Shown: piece by piece, positions 12,346 through 24,763 of the stretch
Position numbering within the stretch: position 1 is the stretch's first letter
Layout: each line of letters starts with the position of its first letter
Origin: Enoplolaimus lenunculus
Taxonomy: Eukaryota > Nematoda > Enoplea > Enoplida > Thoracostomopsidae
NCBI GenBank assembly: GCA_030248215.1
Contig: JASANG010000988.1
Location: 45,440 to 109,439, forward strand
Length of the DNA stretch: 64,000 nucleotides
Reading direction: 5' to 3'
The notes under the pieces: generated by a model
What the model was told of the DNA's origin: nothing
The model's database searches: none
The model's input: only the letters and a program-made list of their open reading frames with translations
Translations under genes and position numbers: made by a program

Positions 12346-12800
12346 ATCTACCGTTTACGCCATTAAAAGTAACATTGGCCGAATGTTTTATGCGTAAAGC
12401 ATGTTTTTAAAGCATAGTAAAATGATAGTTAACACCTAAATTAGTTCTCTCGGAAATTTACCATTTTAAGAATGATGTCGGCTTTACTTTTTGATACGCA
12501 TAATGATTCAACGAAAATTGTTTCATGATACTCGAGTGAATTTCAGCTGTTTAGAGCAGTATTTAATGTGTATACTGTAGTGACCCGAATAAGAGTCGGG
12601 GCGGATAATTATTTGGCCCTTCCAGAGGGTACACATTCTTGTTATTCGATTACGGACTGTTATTTATTTTTAACCCGTCCTCCGCCGTCCTTCGTTAATG
12701 ATATATATTCGGTACTGAAACTGTCCGTTGAAATAAACGTTTTAGAACGATAAAAGTTACGAACCCAAATTATTTCGGCCTGGAGTCCTTTATGCGCTAC

Positions 12801-12970
12801 TGATGTGGCGTGGGCGAGCGGTGGAAGAAAGGAAAAGGTTCGGAGATATGCAAATGATATGCAAAACGAGGAACAGAAAACGATTGTGTGTGATGACCAG
12901 AAAAGGTCGTTTGTGTGGGGATATAGTTTGTTTTTAATTTTGGTTTGGCTTAAGTAGCGCCTACTGATCA
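12801..12970 (+). repeat. 5' LTR of the Mag-like element
   Basis: 170 bp, starting 'tgatgtggcg' and ending 'cctactgatca'. Nearly identical to 16876-17047. Confidence 0.9.
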
Positions 12971-15900
12971 ATTGGCGATCAGGATCAAGCACGGCGTTTT
13001 TGCTCTGTTCGCTCATCAAAAATGGCGACAGCGACGACCGGTTTACGAATTGCTGTCCCTCAGCTGCCGACGTTTATGGATCAGCCGGGTGCAGCCCCGA
13101 TCAAATGGCCTCTGTGGGTCAAGGATGTTACGAATTTCTTCACCCTGACGGAGGCGGCGTCGGGTCAAACTCTCACCGAGGCTTTCAAAAAGCTCTTCTT
13201 ACAGTCGCTTCTTGGTGCCGAAGGCAAGCGGGTGGCATATGCTCACAACATCGACAACAGTGCCAGTTTAACATTTGCCGGTTTCGTTTCGACGTTAGGG
13301 CAAATATTTCACAAGCCTGCCAACCCAGTGCAAGCCGAGTACGAGTTTCGACGACGAGTACAAGAAACAGGCGAATCTGTAGCAGATTTTTTCACTGCTC
13401 TCCGGGCTCTCATTGGCGAGTGCGATTACGGCGCCGGCGAAGACCATCAATTAGCGATGCAGTTGGTCATCGGGTGCAATTCGAGAGAAGTCCAGGAGCG
13501 ACTACTGACGGAGCAGTCAATCGATCGAATCCGCAACACAAACCGGGGCTGCGCTCCGGAACGACGGCGCCATCAATCGAGTTGTTGTCGGCAAAGACAA
13601 ATCAAAGCCGCACAACCGCAATGGCGATCGCAGTCATGGACGCAATCGCAAACCCAAGTGGAAGAGCGACGGTCGAGATAATACGACAACAAGTGGCAAT
13701 CGGTGCAAAGGTTGTGGCTCCATCAAGCATCAGTACAAAGACACTCACTGCCCAGCCCTCAACAAGAAGTGCAATGCTTGCGGCAAGCTGAACCATTTCG
13801 CGTCCGAATGCATCATTTCAAAGCGTCGACAGCAAGAAGTGAACTTGATAGTGTGCAATCTTTATACAACCGCAAACGAGTCCTTGCCGATGGTCGCGGT
13901 GATGGTACCAGGGTCAACCCGTTCGTACAAAGCCATCGTCGATACAGCGGCAAGTGTTTCAACTATCAACCGGGATGACTACAACTCGTGCTGGCCCGGC
14001 CAAAGCCTCAATGGCACATCGACGACTCTGCGAAATTTCGATGGGACAATCGTCAAAGGCATTCTGTGTCAAACGACCGTGGACGTGCAAGTTCTGGGAA
14101 GATCCGCTCAAGCGAAGTTGTTCGTGACAGATTGTCGAATGCGATCAATATTGGGTGTCGACCTAGTTCGAGCGCTGAAACTTACAGTCACCCATCGCGA
14201 AGCGAGCGTGAAGGCTGTGCATGTCAGTCGGGAAGATGACGTTTTGGCGCAATTTCCAAAGCTGACGTCCGATTCGCTGGGCACTTTCCCTAAATTCAAA
14301 CATCGAATCCAGTTGCGGGATGATGCTATTCCAAAAGTCGTACCTCCACAAACTATATCCCCACACAGCACGGCGTGAGGCAGCGATTGCAGAAATCAGA
14401 CGAATGGAAGAACTGGGCAAATGGAGCCCAATAAACAAAAGTGAATGGGTCAACGGTTTGGTCACGGTGTGGAAAAAAGACGGGACAGTCCGCATCACAA
14501 CCGACCTCACGCCGATTAATCGCTACGTTATACCCGACAGGTACCCGATTCCAAATATCGAAGACCTCTTGGGAGACTTGTCGGCAGCAAAGTGGAAGTC
14601 AAAATTAGATCTAAAACGCGGATATTTTCACATTTCGCTAGACGATGCCAGTCGAAATCTGACAACGACCGCAACTCCAATCGGGCCATTCGCATACAAT
14701 CGGTTGCCGATGGGTTTGACAGATTCGGCCTCCGTTTTCCAGAAGTGTGTGGCAAATGCGCTGCGAGATTGCACTAAGACAATATGCTATATTGACGACA
14801 TATTGGTCTACGGAACGACCAAGGAAGAGCACGACGCGGAGCTGAGAAAGGTTCTCCAGTGTCTCAACGATCACGATTTCCGGTTGAACAGAGACAAATG
14901 CCAATTCGAAAGTGACGGCCATCCGCAACGCTCCGGAACCGTCCGACACAAAGCAAGCGCGTTCGTTCCTAGGATTAGTCGGGTTTCACAGCAGATTTCT
15001 TCCCAACTTTGCAACTTTGGTCGAGCCTATACGAACGCTCACTCGGGCAAATGCACGATTCCGGTGGGGCCGCGAACAAAAGCGCTCATTCAATTCCATA
15101 AAGAATAAGCTGGCTGACAACTTGAAGCTTGCCGTTTTCGATCCCAACGCCAATACATTCGTAACAACGGATGCGTCTGACGTCGGTATCGCCGCGGTCT
15201 TGTCACAAAACCAGGCTGGCAAGGAAGTTCCAATTTGCTTCATCTCACACACTCTCAGCGAACGCGAACGAAAGTACGCTGTCAATGAACGCGAGGGACT
15301 CGCATGTGTATGGGCCTGTGAGCGCTTATCGAAGTTCCTTCTCGGACGGCCATTCACTCTACGAACAGACCACTCAGCATTAACAACATTGCTACAACAA
15401 CACACCAGCACAAGAACGTCAGCAAAATTTACGCGTTGGTTGGAGCGACTCGCTGAATTCGATTATACTATTCAATACAAACGCGGATCGACAAATTACA
15501 CAGCCGATGCCCTGTCCAGACTTCCAATTCCCGGCAGCGATGAAGCTGACGAGCCCGACTTGGGAATTAAAAGAATAATTAACGATAACGATATTGTAAG
15601 TTACGAACAGTTGGTTAACGAGACGAAAAATGATGTTCAGTTGCAAGCAGCAATGGACGCAACTCGGCTCAGCGATGACAAGTGTAGAAAAATATTGTCA
15701 ACGGTTTTAACCAACGACAGTTCGATTCAAGCTGAAATATATGCTGATGGAGACTTGCTGCTAAGAGGAGATAGCATTGTAGTTCCTACAACATTACGCC
15801 ACATTCTGATTAAACGCGCACACCGTGGCCACCCGGGCATTGGTCGAATGAAACGTCTTCTTCGATCACGGTATTGGTGGCCCGGAATGGATCGACAGGT

Positions 15901-16875
15901 CGAAACGTTCGTTAAGTTTTGCAATCCGTGTCAGGACAGCGCAAAAGCACATAAAGCATGTAACCCAAGCGCCGACGTTACAATTCCAAAACCAAGCACA
16001 CCGTGGTCAAAGGTGGCAATCGATGTTACGGGACCGTTCGCTGACGCACCGAACAACCAGCGATTCGTGGTGGCCATCATAGATTATTATTCATCTTATC
16101 CAGAAATTCTTTTGACGGGCGACATCACAACAATGCGGATTACTCGTTGGCTGACCGAAGTCTTTAATCGCTTTGGAAATCCTGATATTTTGGTATCTGA
16201 TAACGGTTCGAATTTCGTATCGAGAGAAATGCAGCAATTTCTGAAATCGCGGGACATTCTGCATCATCGTGTGCCGTTGTATGATCCCCGGCGCAACGGG
16301 AAGATCGAGGTGTTCAATCGTACCCTCAAACACACAGCACAAACTTTTGCGGCAGACAACAAGTCGTTTGAAGAGGGGATGCAGAACGCCGTTTTCAGCT
16401 ATCGTGTAACTCCGTTGGACTGTGGCAACTCGCCAGCGAAGTTACTTATGGGACGTAATATTCGGTCGTACCTGGATCCTAGAAAGTCCACCACGTGTGA
16501 AAAAACTACACACAGCTAGATGGCGAGCAACCACGTACAGTCACTTCCAAGGTGTTCAAACACACGTTTAATGTGGGCGATTTGGTGCGGGCACGACTTC
16601 AACACGTCCCCAAAGGCAGGTCGCCGTTCACGTCTCCTTTCCGGATTTAGCGAATCTTGGGAGATCATACCTACGAACTGGACAACGGTAAAGTATGGTC
16701 ATCTCGAAACCTCATTGCGTTCAGACGGCCCCCATCGCCACCCTTGATGGTGGATAACGATAGCGACTGTCACGTCCGACCATCCAATCGACCAAGTCGA
16801 GGAGTACCTCCGGGTCGTATCTGCATCAATCCAAGTTGGAAACGGAATAACGAAACCTTCGACAGAGGGGACAGA

Positions 16876-17047
16876 TGATATGGCGTGGGCGAGCGGTGGA
16901 AGAAAGGAAAAGGTTCGGAGATATGCAAATGATATGTAAAACGAGGAACAGAAAACGATTGTGTGTGTGATGACCAGAAAAGGTCGTTTGTGTGGGGATA
17001 TAGTTTGTTTTTAATTTTGGTTTGGCTTAAGTAGCGCCTACTGATCA
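16876..17047 (+). repeat. 3' LTR of the Mag-like element
   Basis: 172 bp, starting 'tgatatggcg' and ending 'cctactgatca'. It is preceded by the purine-rich 'gacagaggggacaga' and followed by the target duplication GCTAC. Confidence 0.9.
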
Positions 17048-17144
17048 GCTACAATTAGGGATAATTGACATTTATGGACTCTAATTAGGGTCTCAAAATG
17101 GGGACCCCTCTTATTACCCCCCTCGTATTCGGGTCAATACAGTA

Positions 17145-18150
17145 TGTTAATAAAATATTTGGTGGCTTTTCAAAGGCCAGAAATAACGTTATAATAAAGG
17201 GTACAAAGATTGCTAATGCAACATATTATAGAGTGCGCCCGCTTTATTGAGATTTCCGATGTACAGTTTATTTGTTTAGTGTATAGTTAAAGTTTGTACA
17301 ATACCTTCAAAACCAAAATTTGTATATATTTTAAAATTCCTTAGCCATTTTTGTCTAAATATGTTCGGAGTTCATTAAAACATACCCGCATTTTTCAGTA
17401 AAGTTTAAATATGCATTCACAAATACAATATAAACTAAGCGCAGCTTTTGCACGATTTCCGCCGAAAGTGAAAGGTTTAATGAAAGGCTTTGAGAAAAGT
17501 GTTAGGCAAAGGATTCAACTTAAGCTTCAAACCTAAGTTTGAGCCTAAACCTGGGCCTGGCCTGTGAGACAGAATCGTACGCGAGCTTTACGCTAGAAAT
17601 GAAGATAACTCAACTGTGTCAAAGAATTTCAAGGCGGTTAAACTAAAAGTTGTTTGTTTTCTGCTGCGAAAATAACAACAATCAATTTGAGACAAGTAAG
17701 GAAATTGTCACATGGGATATGCAGCAAGCTGGTATGCGAAATTGAACACTGTCAAACGTGTTTGAAAATTAAAATGGTGCTGAAAACGCTGACACGAAAG
17801 CAAGGCTACTTGGCACTAATTAAAATTTATCTTAATTAAACACCTGATCCCATAAGTATAAGCGTCTGAAACAAGAAGATACATATGTATTGTACTCTAT
17901 GCTTTCGGCAATGTTTTGTACAGATTGTTTGTGCGAACATCACAGAAGCGTAGCCAGAATTTCTTTTGATGAATAAATAACCATATGACAGAGTGCTTTG
18001 TGATTGAGCGTAGTGAGCGACAAAATTTTATACATCTGCAGTTACAGCCTGTCAAATTGCCATTTTCGAGTGAGCACAAATTTCGAGTGCTGTTTCCTTT
18101 GGGCACATGAACCAACAGGCCAAGGTATAGAACGGGGCGGTACAGTAGTA
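17145..18150. other. Intergenic stretch without a recognised gene
   Basis: AT-rich. It contains a weak TTAGGC-like cluster at about 17510-17560 ('aagcctaaacctgggcctgg'). No convincing exon or RNA gene. Confidence 0.4.
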
Positions 18151-18154
18151 GTAA

Positions 18155-18267
18155 GGCATATTCCTAAGCCTAAGTTTAAGCCAAAGCGTAAGAATGAGCT
18201 GATTCCTAAAGATAATCCTGCGCCGAAACCTAAACCTAAGCAAAAAATTAGTCTAAAGCTTAAGCTT
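18155..18267. repeat. TTAGGC-like hexamer cluster
   Basis: Degenerate 'cctaagcctaagtttaag' repeats, preceded by 'gtatagaacggggcggtac', the same flank seen beside other clusters. It abuts the miniature element starting at 18269. Confidence 0.6.
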
Positions 18268-18268
18268 A

Positions 18269-18655
18269 CTGTAGTGACCCGAGTCAGATGGAGCTGATAT
18301 TTATTTGGCCTCTACAGATGGTAAAACCCCTTTTATTCGGTTATGGACTGTTTTTAAACCACGCTCCGCCACCCTTCGTTGCTGATATATATCCCGTACT
18401 GCCATTATACGTGGAATTAAACGTTTATTATTTGTCTTGTATCAAAGGCTTGAGCGATATTACAAAGTTGCGAACTCAACTTCATTTGGACCTGTATTTA
18501 TGCACTAAAATTAGGGCCTTGACATTTATGGATTCTAATTGGGGTTAGGGACTCTGTTTGCTTACGGACTCTTATTTGGAATACTGACTTCTATTGATTG
18601 GACTCAAAATGAGGACGCCCGCTCTTATTACCCCCTCTTATTCCGGTCACTACTG
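18269..18655 (+). mobile_element. TA-flanked miniature element, copy 4
   Basis: It starts 'ctgtagtgacccgagtcaga' after TA and ends 'ttccggtcactactg' before TA. Same interior blocks as the 9.5-kb copy, 387 bp, no coding capacity. Confidence 0.8.
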
Positions 18656-18720
18656 TACTCAACTCCAGTTGATCAGATACACGTTCCGCCACTAATATTA
18701 AGCTACATGTAACGATCAGG

Positions 18721-18905
18721 GGCGGACAGTTTTTCAGTAGAACTAAAATAGAGAATGTTTAAGTTTTAAACTATTTTTGGCTTAGGCATAGGCTTAGGCT
18801 TAGGATTAGATATAGCGTTGTCCTTAAGCTTAGGCTTAGACTTTTACTTATGCTACTGTTACGGCCCTGTTCTATACATTGGCTTTAGTCACCGTTTTAT
18901 ACGCC
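18721..18905. repeat. TTAGGC-like dispersed repeat
   Basis: The core 'cttaggcttaggattag' is flanked by 'ggggcggacagtttttcagt' and 'ggccctgttctatacattgg'. The flanks match other copies at 12.3, 20.6, 27.2 and 55.6 kb, so the unit that moved is larger than the hexamer run. Confidence 0.6.
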
Positions 18906-20185
18906 CCCTGGTGCACGTCACATTAGTATTTCTAAAACGATCTATGACATAGTAATGGGCATGTTTTCATATACGTTCCTCAGAAGGCAAAGTTTTGATG
19001 TTTTCTTCCTTGCACGCTTGTACGTCAAAAATTATTCCACCCAAAATCGTTTTGCAAAATGACATGGTGTGCAAATTTTAATAATTGTAGGCAAAGGCAC
19101 CTATTTTTTCTCACAGCTATCTGGGCCACGTTACTTTGTGCGGTATACCGTTTTTTTCGCTTAACTGCAACAGAGCATGTTTAATCGACTTAAGACCAAT
19201 TTTGTTTTAGTCCTAAACTTTGGGTTAGACCTCGGCTTAGCTATAATTATATCTTCACGCTGAGGCCTAGACTTAAGCTTTGGCTTAGTAATATGCTTAT
19301 ACTAGTGTTACGCCCATCTCAAAGTAACATTATCCACCAACCATTTGTGGTCAAAATTTTCTGGTTGGTTAAATATAATGCTGAAATTGCGGCAACAACT
19401 GGACCAATTGATGCGATATGAATGAAAACAACCTATTAATATGCCGTGCACATATACAACGTCAGGCAACACGTATTTTAATCATGGAGTATATATCTCC
19501 GACTTTGGTGCCTTAAGCAATACAAAATTAACGGGTGTGAGAGTTTTATATCGATCATATCTTAGACAAGACAAAGCGGACATATTAACTGATGAAGTGT
19601 AAACTACAAACGCCAACCCGAAACTTTCCTTAACGAAAAAATTGATGTAAAATCTTATTCATTTGGTTAATGCAAACTCGGATACATACCTACTTTACCA
19701 TCTAAATGAATTAGCTTTTAGAATAATTGTTTGCTATAGCAAATATTAATCAATTTTCAATATCTATTCGGCTGATTTAAAGCAATCTCCAATGTAAACC
19801 TAAAAACGTATAGCTGCAGTGAAAAATTGAGATTGTGTTTTTTGGTCTGGCATATCTTAAACGAAATCTTTACAAAAACAAACTCACTTCACCGGTAGAA
19901 GTTGCAGTTATCCTGACGATTTGTCGGTGCATTTTGTGATGTCAGCACAGTGAGGTTGATTTTGCGTTGCAATGACAAATCACGGTTACAATTATTGAAC
20001 AAGTACGTATATGTTTTATATATATCCTTAAATATACACGTTCATTATGATAGTTATACGGCCTGTCTAAGTACTAAACTTAAGCCTAAACCTAAGATTA
20101 ATCCTAAGCCTAAGCTTAAACTGTAAGCTTAAAGTTTTCACTCTCAAACTCACCAAATACCCATGGCTTCCAGTTGGCAGGCACC
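18906..20185. other. Non-coding stretch with scattered TTAGGC-like clusters
   Basis: Further degenerate clusters lie near 19205-19310 and 20070-20130. No exon or RNA gene is supported. Confidence 0.45.
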
Positions 20186-20189
20186 CAGG

Positions 20190-20352
20190 CCCGTTGCCTG
20201 CTCACTTTGCTAAAGGGGGCTACAAAAATTTTCAGGAGGGGCATTTAAAGGTTTTCACTGATTTACAAGCAAAGTTTCAAATTTTCTAGGGGGGACAAAA
20301 TTTTTTCAGGGGGGCTGAGCCCCACTGAACCCCCCTTGGCTACGGGTCCGTA
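20190..20352. repeat. Miniature element of the 'ggctacggg' type
   Basis: G-rich interior ('tttcaggggggctgagcccc') ending 'cttggctacgggtccgt'. A related sequence with the same end lies at 25627-25790. Such 'acgtagcc...ggctacg' elements are common non-autonomous DNA elements in invertebrates. Confidence 0.45.
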
Positions 20353-20599
20353 GGTACCTATAATCAACACTTGTCAATACACAACCGAAAATGTTAACGT
20401 AATTATTCTATAACTTGAATATAAAATACAAGAATTGGTCAATTTGTATTTGAATTCAGTGTGAATACAAATTCCAATAATTTTAGCTAAGTATTGCAAA
20501 CGTATAAAATTTGGTTGTCGTTTTAGGCTTTAAAATTAATAAAGAAAGGTCTTCGTTCCAACTATTGGCTAGAGTATAGAACAGAGCCGTAACAGTAGT

Positions 20600-20665
20600 A
20601 TAAAGACATTCGTAAGCCTAAGCCTAAGCAAGCCAAGGCGTAGGCGTAAAAATGAGCTTCTAACT
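20600..20665. repeat. TTAGGC-like hexamer cluster
   Basis: Contains 'gtaagcctaagcctaagc', preceded by 'gtatagaacagagccgtaac', the family flank. Confidence 0.55.
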
Positions 20666-20924
20666 AAGCGCAAGGTTTATACATGAGAAAATACACAATT
20701 ACAGTCCCCGAATGCTGCAAATTTTGTTGCTTCACAATGGATGCATGCTGTGCTAACTCAGAAAATCGAGACGTTGATGTATGTTAAATCTGGTTCTAAA
20801 ATCATACTATGTATCGCATGATTTTTAATACTAAAGTATATAAAACCTTTTTATAACACATGATAAAGCATGGGTACACGGCCTATATTACTCTTAGGGG
20901 CGTCCCACTGACCCGCGTGACAGC

Positions 20925-21210
20925 AATAGATCTGCCCTGCAACGGAAAACACTTCTACACCTGCTTTTGCTGGATCGGTTGGGACAGCTTTCAGCCAATG
21001 TTTTCGGGAGGACAGCTGGGATACTCGAAACTTCTTAGAGCTTATCTTTATCTGTATCAGCAGAAAAAGCGATGGCAGCTTCGAGCTAATGTTTCATGTT
21101 TTCACTGGGTAGAGCGGGACAGCCGGGACAGCTAGGAGTTTATGTTTTCGCTGAGTCAGTCAGCACAGCTGGAACAAGTTCAGGACCATGTTTTCCTTGG
21201 GTGAAGAGTA
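20925..21210. repeat. Diverged minisatellite ('gggacagc' family)
   Basis: Diverged units of about 45-75 bp with the core 'gctgggtcggtygggacagc...atgttttcgctggg'. Isolated units continue at about 21880-21960 and 22060-22190, and the family reappears in opposite orientation at 48235-48465. Short open frames across it are a by-product of the repeat. Confidence 0.55.
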
Positions 21211-21224
21211 GTGACGGGCGTCGC

Positions 21225-21315
21225 GTATTTTTTCATATCCGGATTTTCGACAATTCTTACCGGATATTTGTCCGGATATCCGTGCTTAAAATTTTCTTTT
21301 CGGATATCTGAAACT
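21225..21315. repeat. 'atatccgg' short repeat
   Basis: Degenerate 'ccggatat' units. The same motif is denser at 28398-28495. Confidence 0.5.
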
Positions 21316-21319
21316 CGAT

Positions 21320-23220
21320 TTTGCGTTTTTGGTGGTTTTGAACCTCAAATTTCATTTCGCAGGCACTTGCTTTAAGTTGTTGCTCTAAGGGAAGTACCAG
21401 ACCCACAAGCTGATTGCTATGAGCGTAAAACATACAAATCTAAAAATTGTTTTTAACATGAAACTGCTTCGATAGTGTTGGGTATTCGGTTTAGAAGATT
21501 ACTAAATACTTGCTTTGGCCACCTGAAATTAAGTTGATTTGGTTTGTCTCCGATTCAATCGAATGTCACCCTTCCCTCGAACTATATAACGTTGCAAGAA
21601 GAAAGAACCATATTGAAATATACTTACGTTTAATCGTACAAACATCAGCGCATAGTAATACTTTTGCTGGTGCCCCGCTTTCACCGGCGGATCTAGAAAT
21701 TTATCACGGGGGGCAGGCTTGTAAATGTTTAGAAATGCAATTTTTGACCAAAAAATTTTCTGAGGAAAAATTATAATGTAGGGCCCACGAAATTTTTTTA
21801 CAGAATAACTTTCTGAGGGGAAAATTGTAAGGTTCGGGGACCTTATCATTGTGTCACAAAAAGACCATCTATGGTGCAGAGACAGCTTCGAGCCACCGTT
21901 TTCGCTGGGTTGGTCGTCTAGCCTATGTTTCGATAGGTTGATCTGGACAGCTTCGAGCTAAAAGTCAAAGCCTCAACACCGAAGCCTAAAGCCTTAGTTC
22001 AAACCTAAGCCTAACCTTAGGGTAAAAACTGTCCCTGCTATTCAAACCGGTCCAACAAAAACATAGACTTGAAGTTTTTTCAGCCAACACAAAGAAATCA
22101 TAGGTTCGAAACTATCGCGACCGACCAATCAGGGGAAGCATAGGCTCGAAGCTGTCTCGACCGACCCTGCAGAAACATAGAAGCATGATTGTGCTGTTGT
22201 ACTCCGGGCCTAAGTGATGCTATCCCGAAGCTAAATGAAACACCCCTCAAATACCATGGGCCGGGTACTCGCTACAATAGTGTCAGAGATTAAAAATGCA
22301 TCTGTCAACTAGTTGGACGCAAATTTGTGGGTTTGGGTCCAGCAAAAAATGCGCTAAAAAAATTTATATATGAGTTTCATTTTCACATAGGTTATTATAG
22401 TAAGAAGCACGGTGGGTTTTTTCAGAAAAATTCTATCGACCGAAAAAACTGTTTTTCCGCTTTTTTCGGGAAAAATTAAAAAAAAAACCGAAAATTTGAA
22501 AATTATGTATATACTAATGTTCCGCAAGTGCAAAACGTTGATGGATGGTTTGTCCATTGAACAAATAACATTAGGAGAATCTAATTACTATTTTATTAAG
22601 TATATAAGTATCAGCATTTGACAACACATGAAGATAAGCATGCTACACACTACAGAGCTGTCATATGCCTAAAAAGGTGCATTGCTAAGGCAGCCACAGA
22701 CTTGTAGGGGTTGATTTCGGTAAGAAATCTGCAGACAAGATTTGTAGTTTTATTGAGATATAAAAAACGAAGTTAACCAGAAGTTAGTTTCCAAAACTAA
22801 ACGCTGCATATATCTGATATAAATGTTGCATAAAAGATAAACAGATAAATCTCAAACAGATAAACAGATAAATCTCAAATAAATATAACAATCATTCGTA
22901 GATGAAAGAAGTATGTAGTAATAGGGATGTAACTGGAATTGCGGTTTGATTAGGAAGCTATTTGTATAGCATACTTTTTAGCACCGCAGTTGTGTTGGGG
23001 CGAGAGGAGACACAATTCTACTTATCCTGCGTCCGCCTCGGAGGAGCCACCGTAACTTTCGTAAAAATTGGATTGAGTTTTGCACCTATAAGCATGTGTT
23101 TTTTCTGGTCTTTCCAGAAGTTTTTACGAGAGGCATGTATCCCCTTCTTCTGCTGGCGGATCCAAAGGTAGAAAAAAGATTTTGTATTTAAAGCTTAAGC
23201 ACTCAAGCACATGTATAGAA
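21320..23220. other. Non-coding stretch
   Basis: Contains G-rich fragments of the 'ctagaaatttatcacggggg' type (21680-21850), a TTAGGC-like cluster (about 21965-22025) and poly-A-rich DNA near 22440-22500. No gene is supported. Confidence 0.4.
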
Positions 23221-23227
23221 CAGTTCC

Positions 23228-23400
23228 CTTCGAATTTCCCGGGTAATATCTCAATTTACCAAAATGCTAATTTTTCCGGTAATATCCCAATTTCCCAAAA
23301 CTGCAATATCCCGGGTAATATCCCAATTTGCCAAAATCCTAATTTTCCGGGTAATAGCCCAATTTCCCAAACTAGCAGTATCAAGGGTCATACGTCTATT
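23228..23400. repeat. 'ttcccgggtaatatcccaat' minisatellite, block 1
   Basis: Tandem units of about 25-35 bp built from 'tcccgggtaatatccc' and 'aatttcccaaaat'. The related blocks at 23870-24070 and 24433-24690 also contain a 'gcgaaaaaggctgcgccc' unit. Confidence 0.65.
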
Positions 23401-23869
23401 TTCCTTGTAGAATCCAGATATCCCGGAAAAGTTAAGGTGTATAAGTACTTTCTTAGTCTATGTGGAGGATCGAAGGTTTTATCTCGGCAAGTTGTTTTTA
23501 TGTGTTCTCAACAGTGTTACACCTCAAACCCCCGCACTAGGCAATTTACGTATGTATTAAAATTGTATTAAACACTGTTACTGTGTATTTTTAATAATTA
23601 TAATACCACAAAGAGTGCATTCCGACGAAGGGGTAGCCGGGATTTGGTTTCCGTAGGTAACCTAATTTTTCAGCGGAAAAACTCAATATTCATTTATGAG
23701 CAACGTAAAATAAAATTATGGGTAAACATGTGTTAAATTAGTACAAACGGACAATATTACCTGACCCGTAAAGTGAGGGGTCAGCAAACTTTTATTTTCC
23801 CAAAGTAAATGCCGATCAAAAAAGGCTGCGCCCCAAATCCCAACCCGGGTGAAAAACGCTGCACCCAAA

Positions 23870-24070
23870 ATCGCAATTTAATATGTAATATCCAAATTTC
23901 CCAAAATCGCAATTTCCCGGGCAATATCCCATTTTCCCAAAATCCTAATTTCCGAAAAGCTCGAGCGAAGAATGCTGCGCCCAAAATCCCAGTTTCCGGG
24001 GTAAGTTCCCAATATCCCAATTTCCCAAAATTCCGCGCGAAAAAGGCTGCGCCCAAAATCCCCATTTGCC
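23870..24070. repeat. 'ttcccgggtaatatcccaat' minisatellite, block 2
   Basis: Same units as 23228-23400, interspersed with 'aaaggctgcgcccaaaat'. A truncated hAT-like element begins at its right edge. Confidence 0.65.
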
Positions 24071-24076
24071 AGGTAA

Positions 24077-24432
24077 CAGGGTACAACCGGAGGTCTACCT
24101 TCGGCTCCAGCTTCGGAAGAACATCGGGCTCCGGCTCCGGCTTCGGAAGAAAATCGGGCTCCGGCTCCGCTAGAATTTTTGCCGGAGGTTCCGTCAATTT
24201 CGGTAGTAAATATTTTGCAGAATTTAGCAAAATTTACCTGTTTAATGTGTTTCGCTTTACTTTTGACACAATTTTCAGAGAAGAATTTCCGAAAATTTCC
24301 AGAAAACTAACGTAAAACCAAATAACTTAACAACATATTGCAGATATTGGCTAAAATTTACCAATTAACCATTTTTACTACATATTTTCGCCTCACCTGC
24401 GGCTCCGGCTCCGGCAAGTTTCGTTGACCTCT
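24077..24432 (+). mobile_element. hAT-like non-autonomous element, copy 2 (right end lost)
   Basis: The left end is 'cagggtacaaccggaggt', followed by the shared core and the 'cggctccggcaagtttcgtt' block. The right terminal repeat is replaced by minisatellite DNA. Confidence 0.6.
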
Positions 24433-24690
24433 TTCCCAAAATTCAAATTTCCCGGGTAATGTCCCAATTTCCCACAATACTAATTTCCCAAAATCCCGAG
24501 CGAAAAAGGCTGAGTCCAAAATCCCAATTTCCAGGGTAATATCCGAATTTTCCGAAATCCCAATTTTCCGGGTAATGTCCAAATTCAACAAAATCCCGAG
24601 CAAAAAAGCTGCGCCCAAAATCCCAATTTCCCGGCTAATATCCGCCAAAATTCTCAATTTCACGGCTAATATCAAATTTCCCAATCTGGC
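24433..24690. repeat. 'ttcccgggtaatatcccaat' minisatellite, block 3
   Basis: Same repeat units as the blocks on the other side of the hAT-like copy. Confidence 0.6.
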
Positions 24691-24763
24691 TCGCTTCCTT
24701 CGCGAGTGCTTCCACTATATCTCGTGCAGTCCCCCATTTTAGAGTTTCCGGATCCGCGACTGA

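Larger units (their letters stand above)
12801..17047 (+). mobile_element. Ty3/Gypsy LTR retrotransposon (Mag-like), broken fossil
   Basis: A 4.25-kb element with short LTRs (about 170 bp), a GCTAC target duplication on both sides (12796-12800, 17048-17052), a TGG-initial primer-site candidate after the left LTR and a purine-rich tract before the right LTR. Parts in order: gag about 13.02-13.7 kb; retropepsin-like protease about 13.85-14.3 kb; reverse transcriptase about 14.3-14.95 kb (YIDD motif visible); RNase H about 14.9-15.55 kb; integrase about 15.75-16.5 kb. The integrase block with 'HPGIGRMK' and 'YWWPGMD' and the short LTRs recall the Mag/SURL group. There is no envelope part. The element looks broken in roughly four places, yet the LTRs differ by only a handful of bases, so the insertion is young. 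It is most likely inactive. Confidence 0.9.
12575..17142 (+). mobile_element. TA-flanked miniature element, copy 3, split by a Gypsy insertion
   Basis: The left end 'ctgtagtgacccgaataaga' at 12575 follows TA; the right end 'gggtcaatacag' finishes at 17142 before TA. The two halves (12575-12800 and 17053-17142) belong to one copy. The LTR element between them brought a GCTAC duplication. This gives an order of events: miniature element first, LTR element later. Confidence 0.8.

Noticed and set aside
23182-24315. Repetitive open frames with 'NFPGNIPISQN'-type repeats, on both strands
   Set aside because: They follow the 'ttcccgggtaatatcccaat' minisatellite and the hAT-like repeat; no start, splice or conservation signal.
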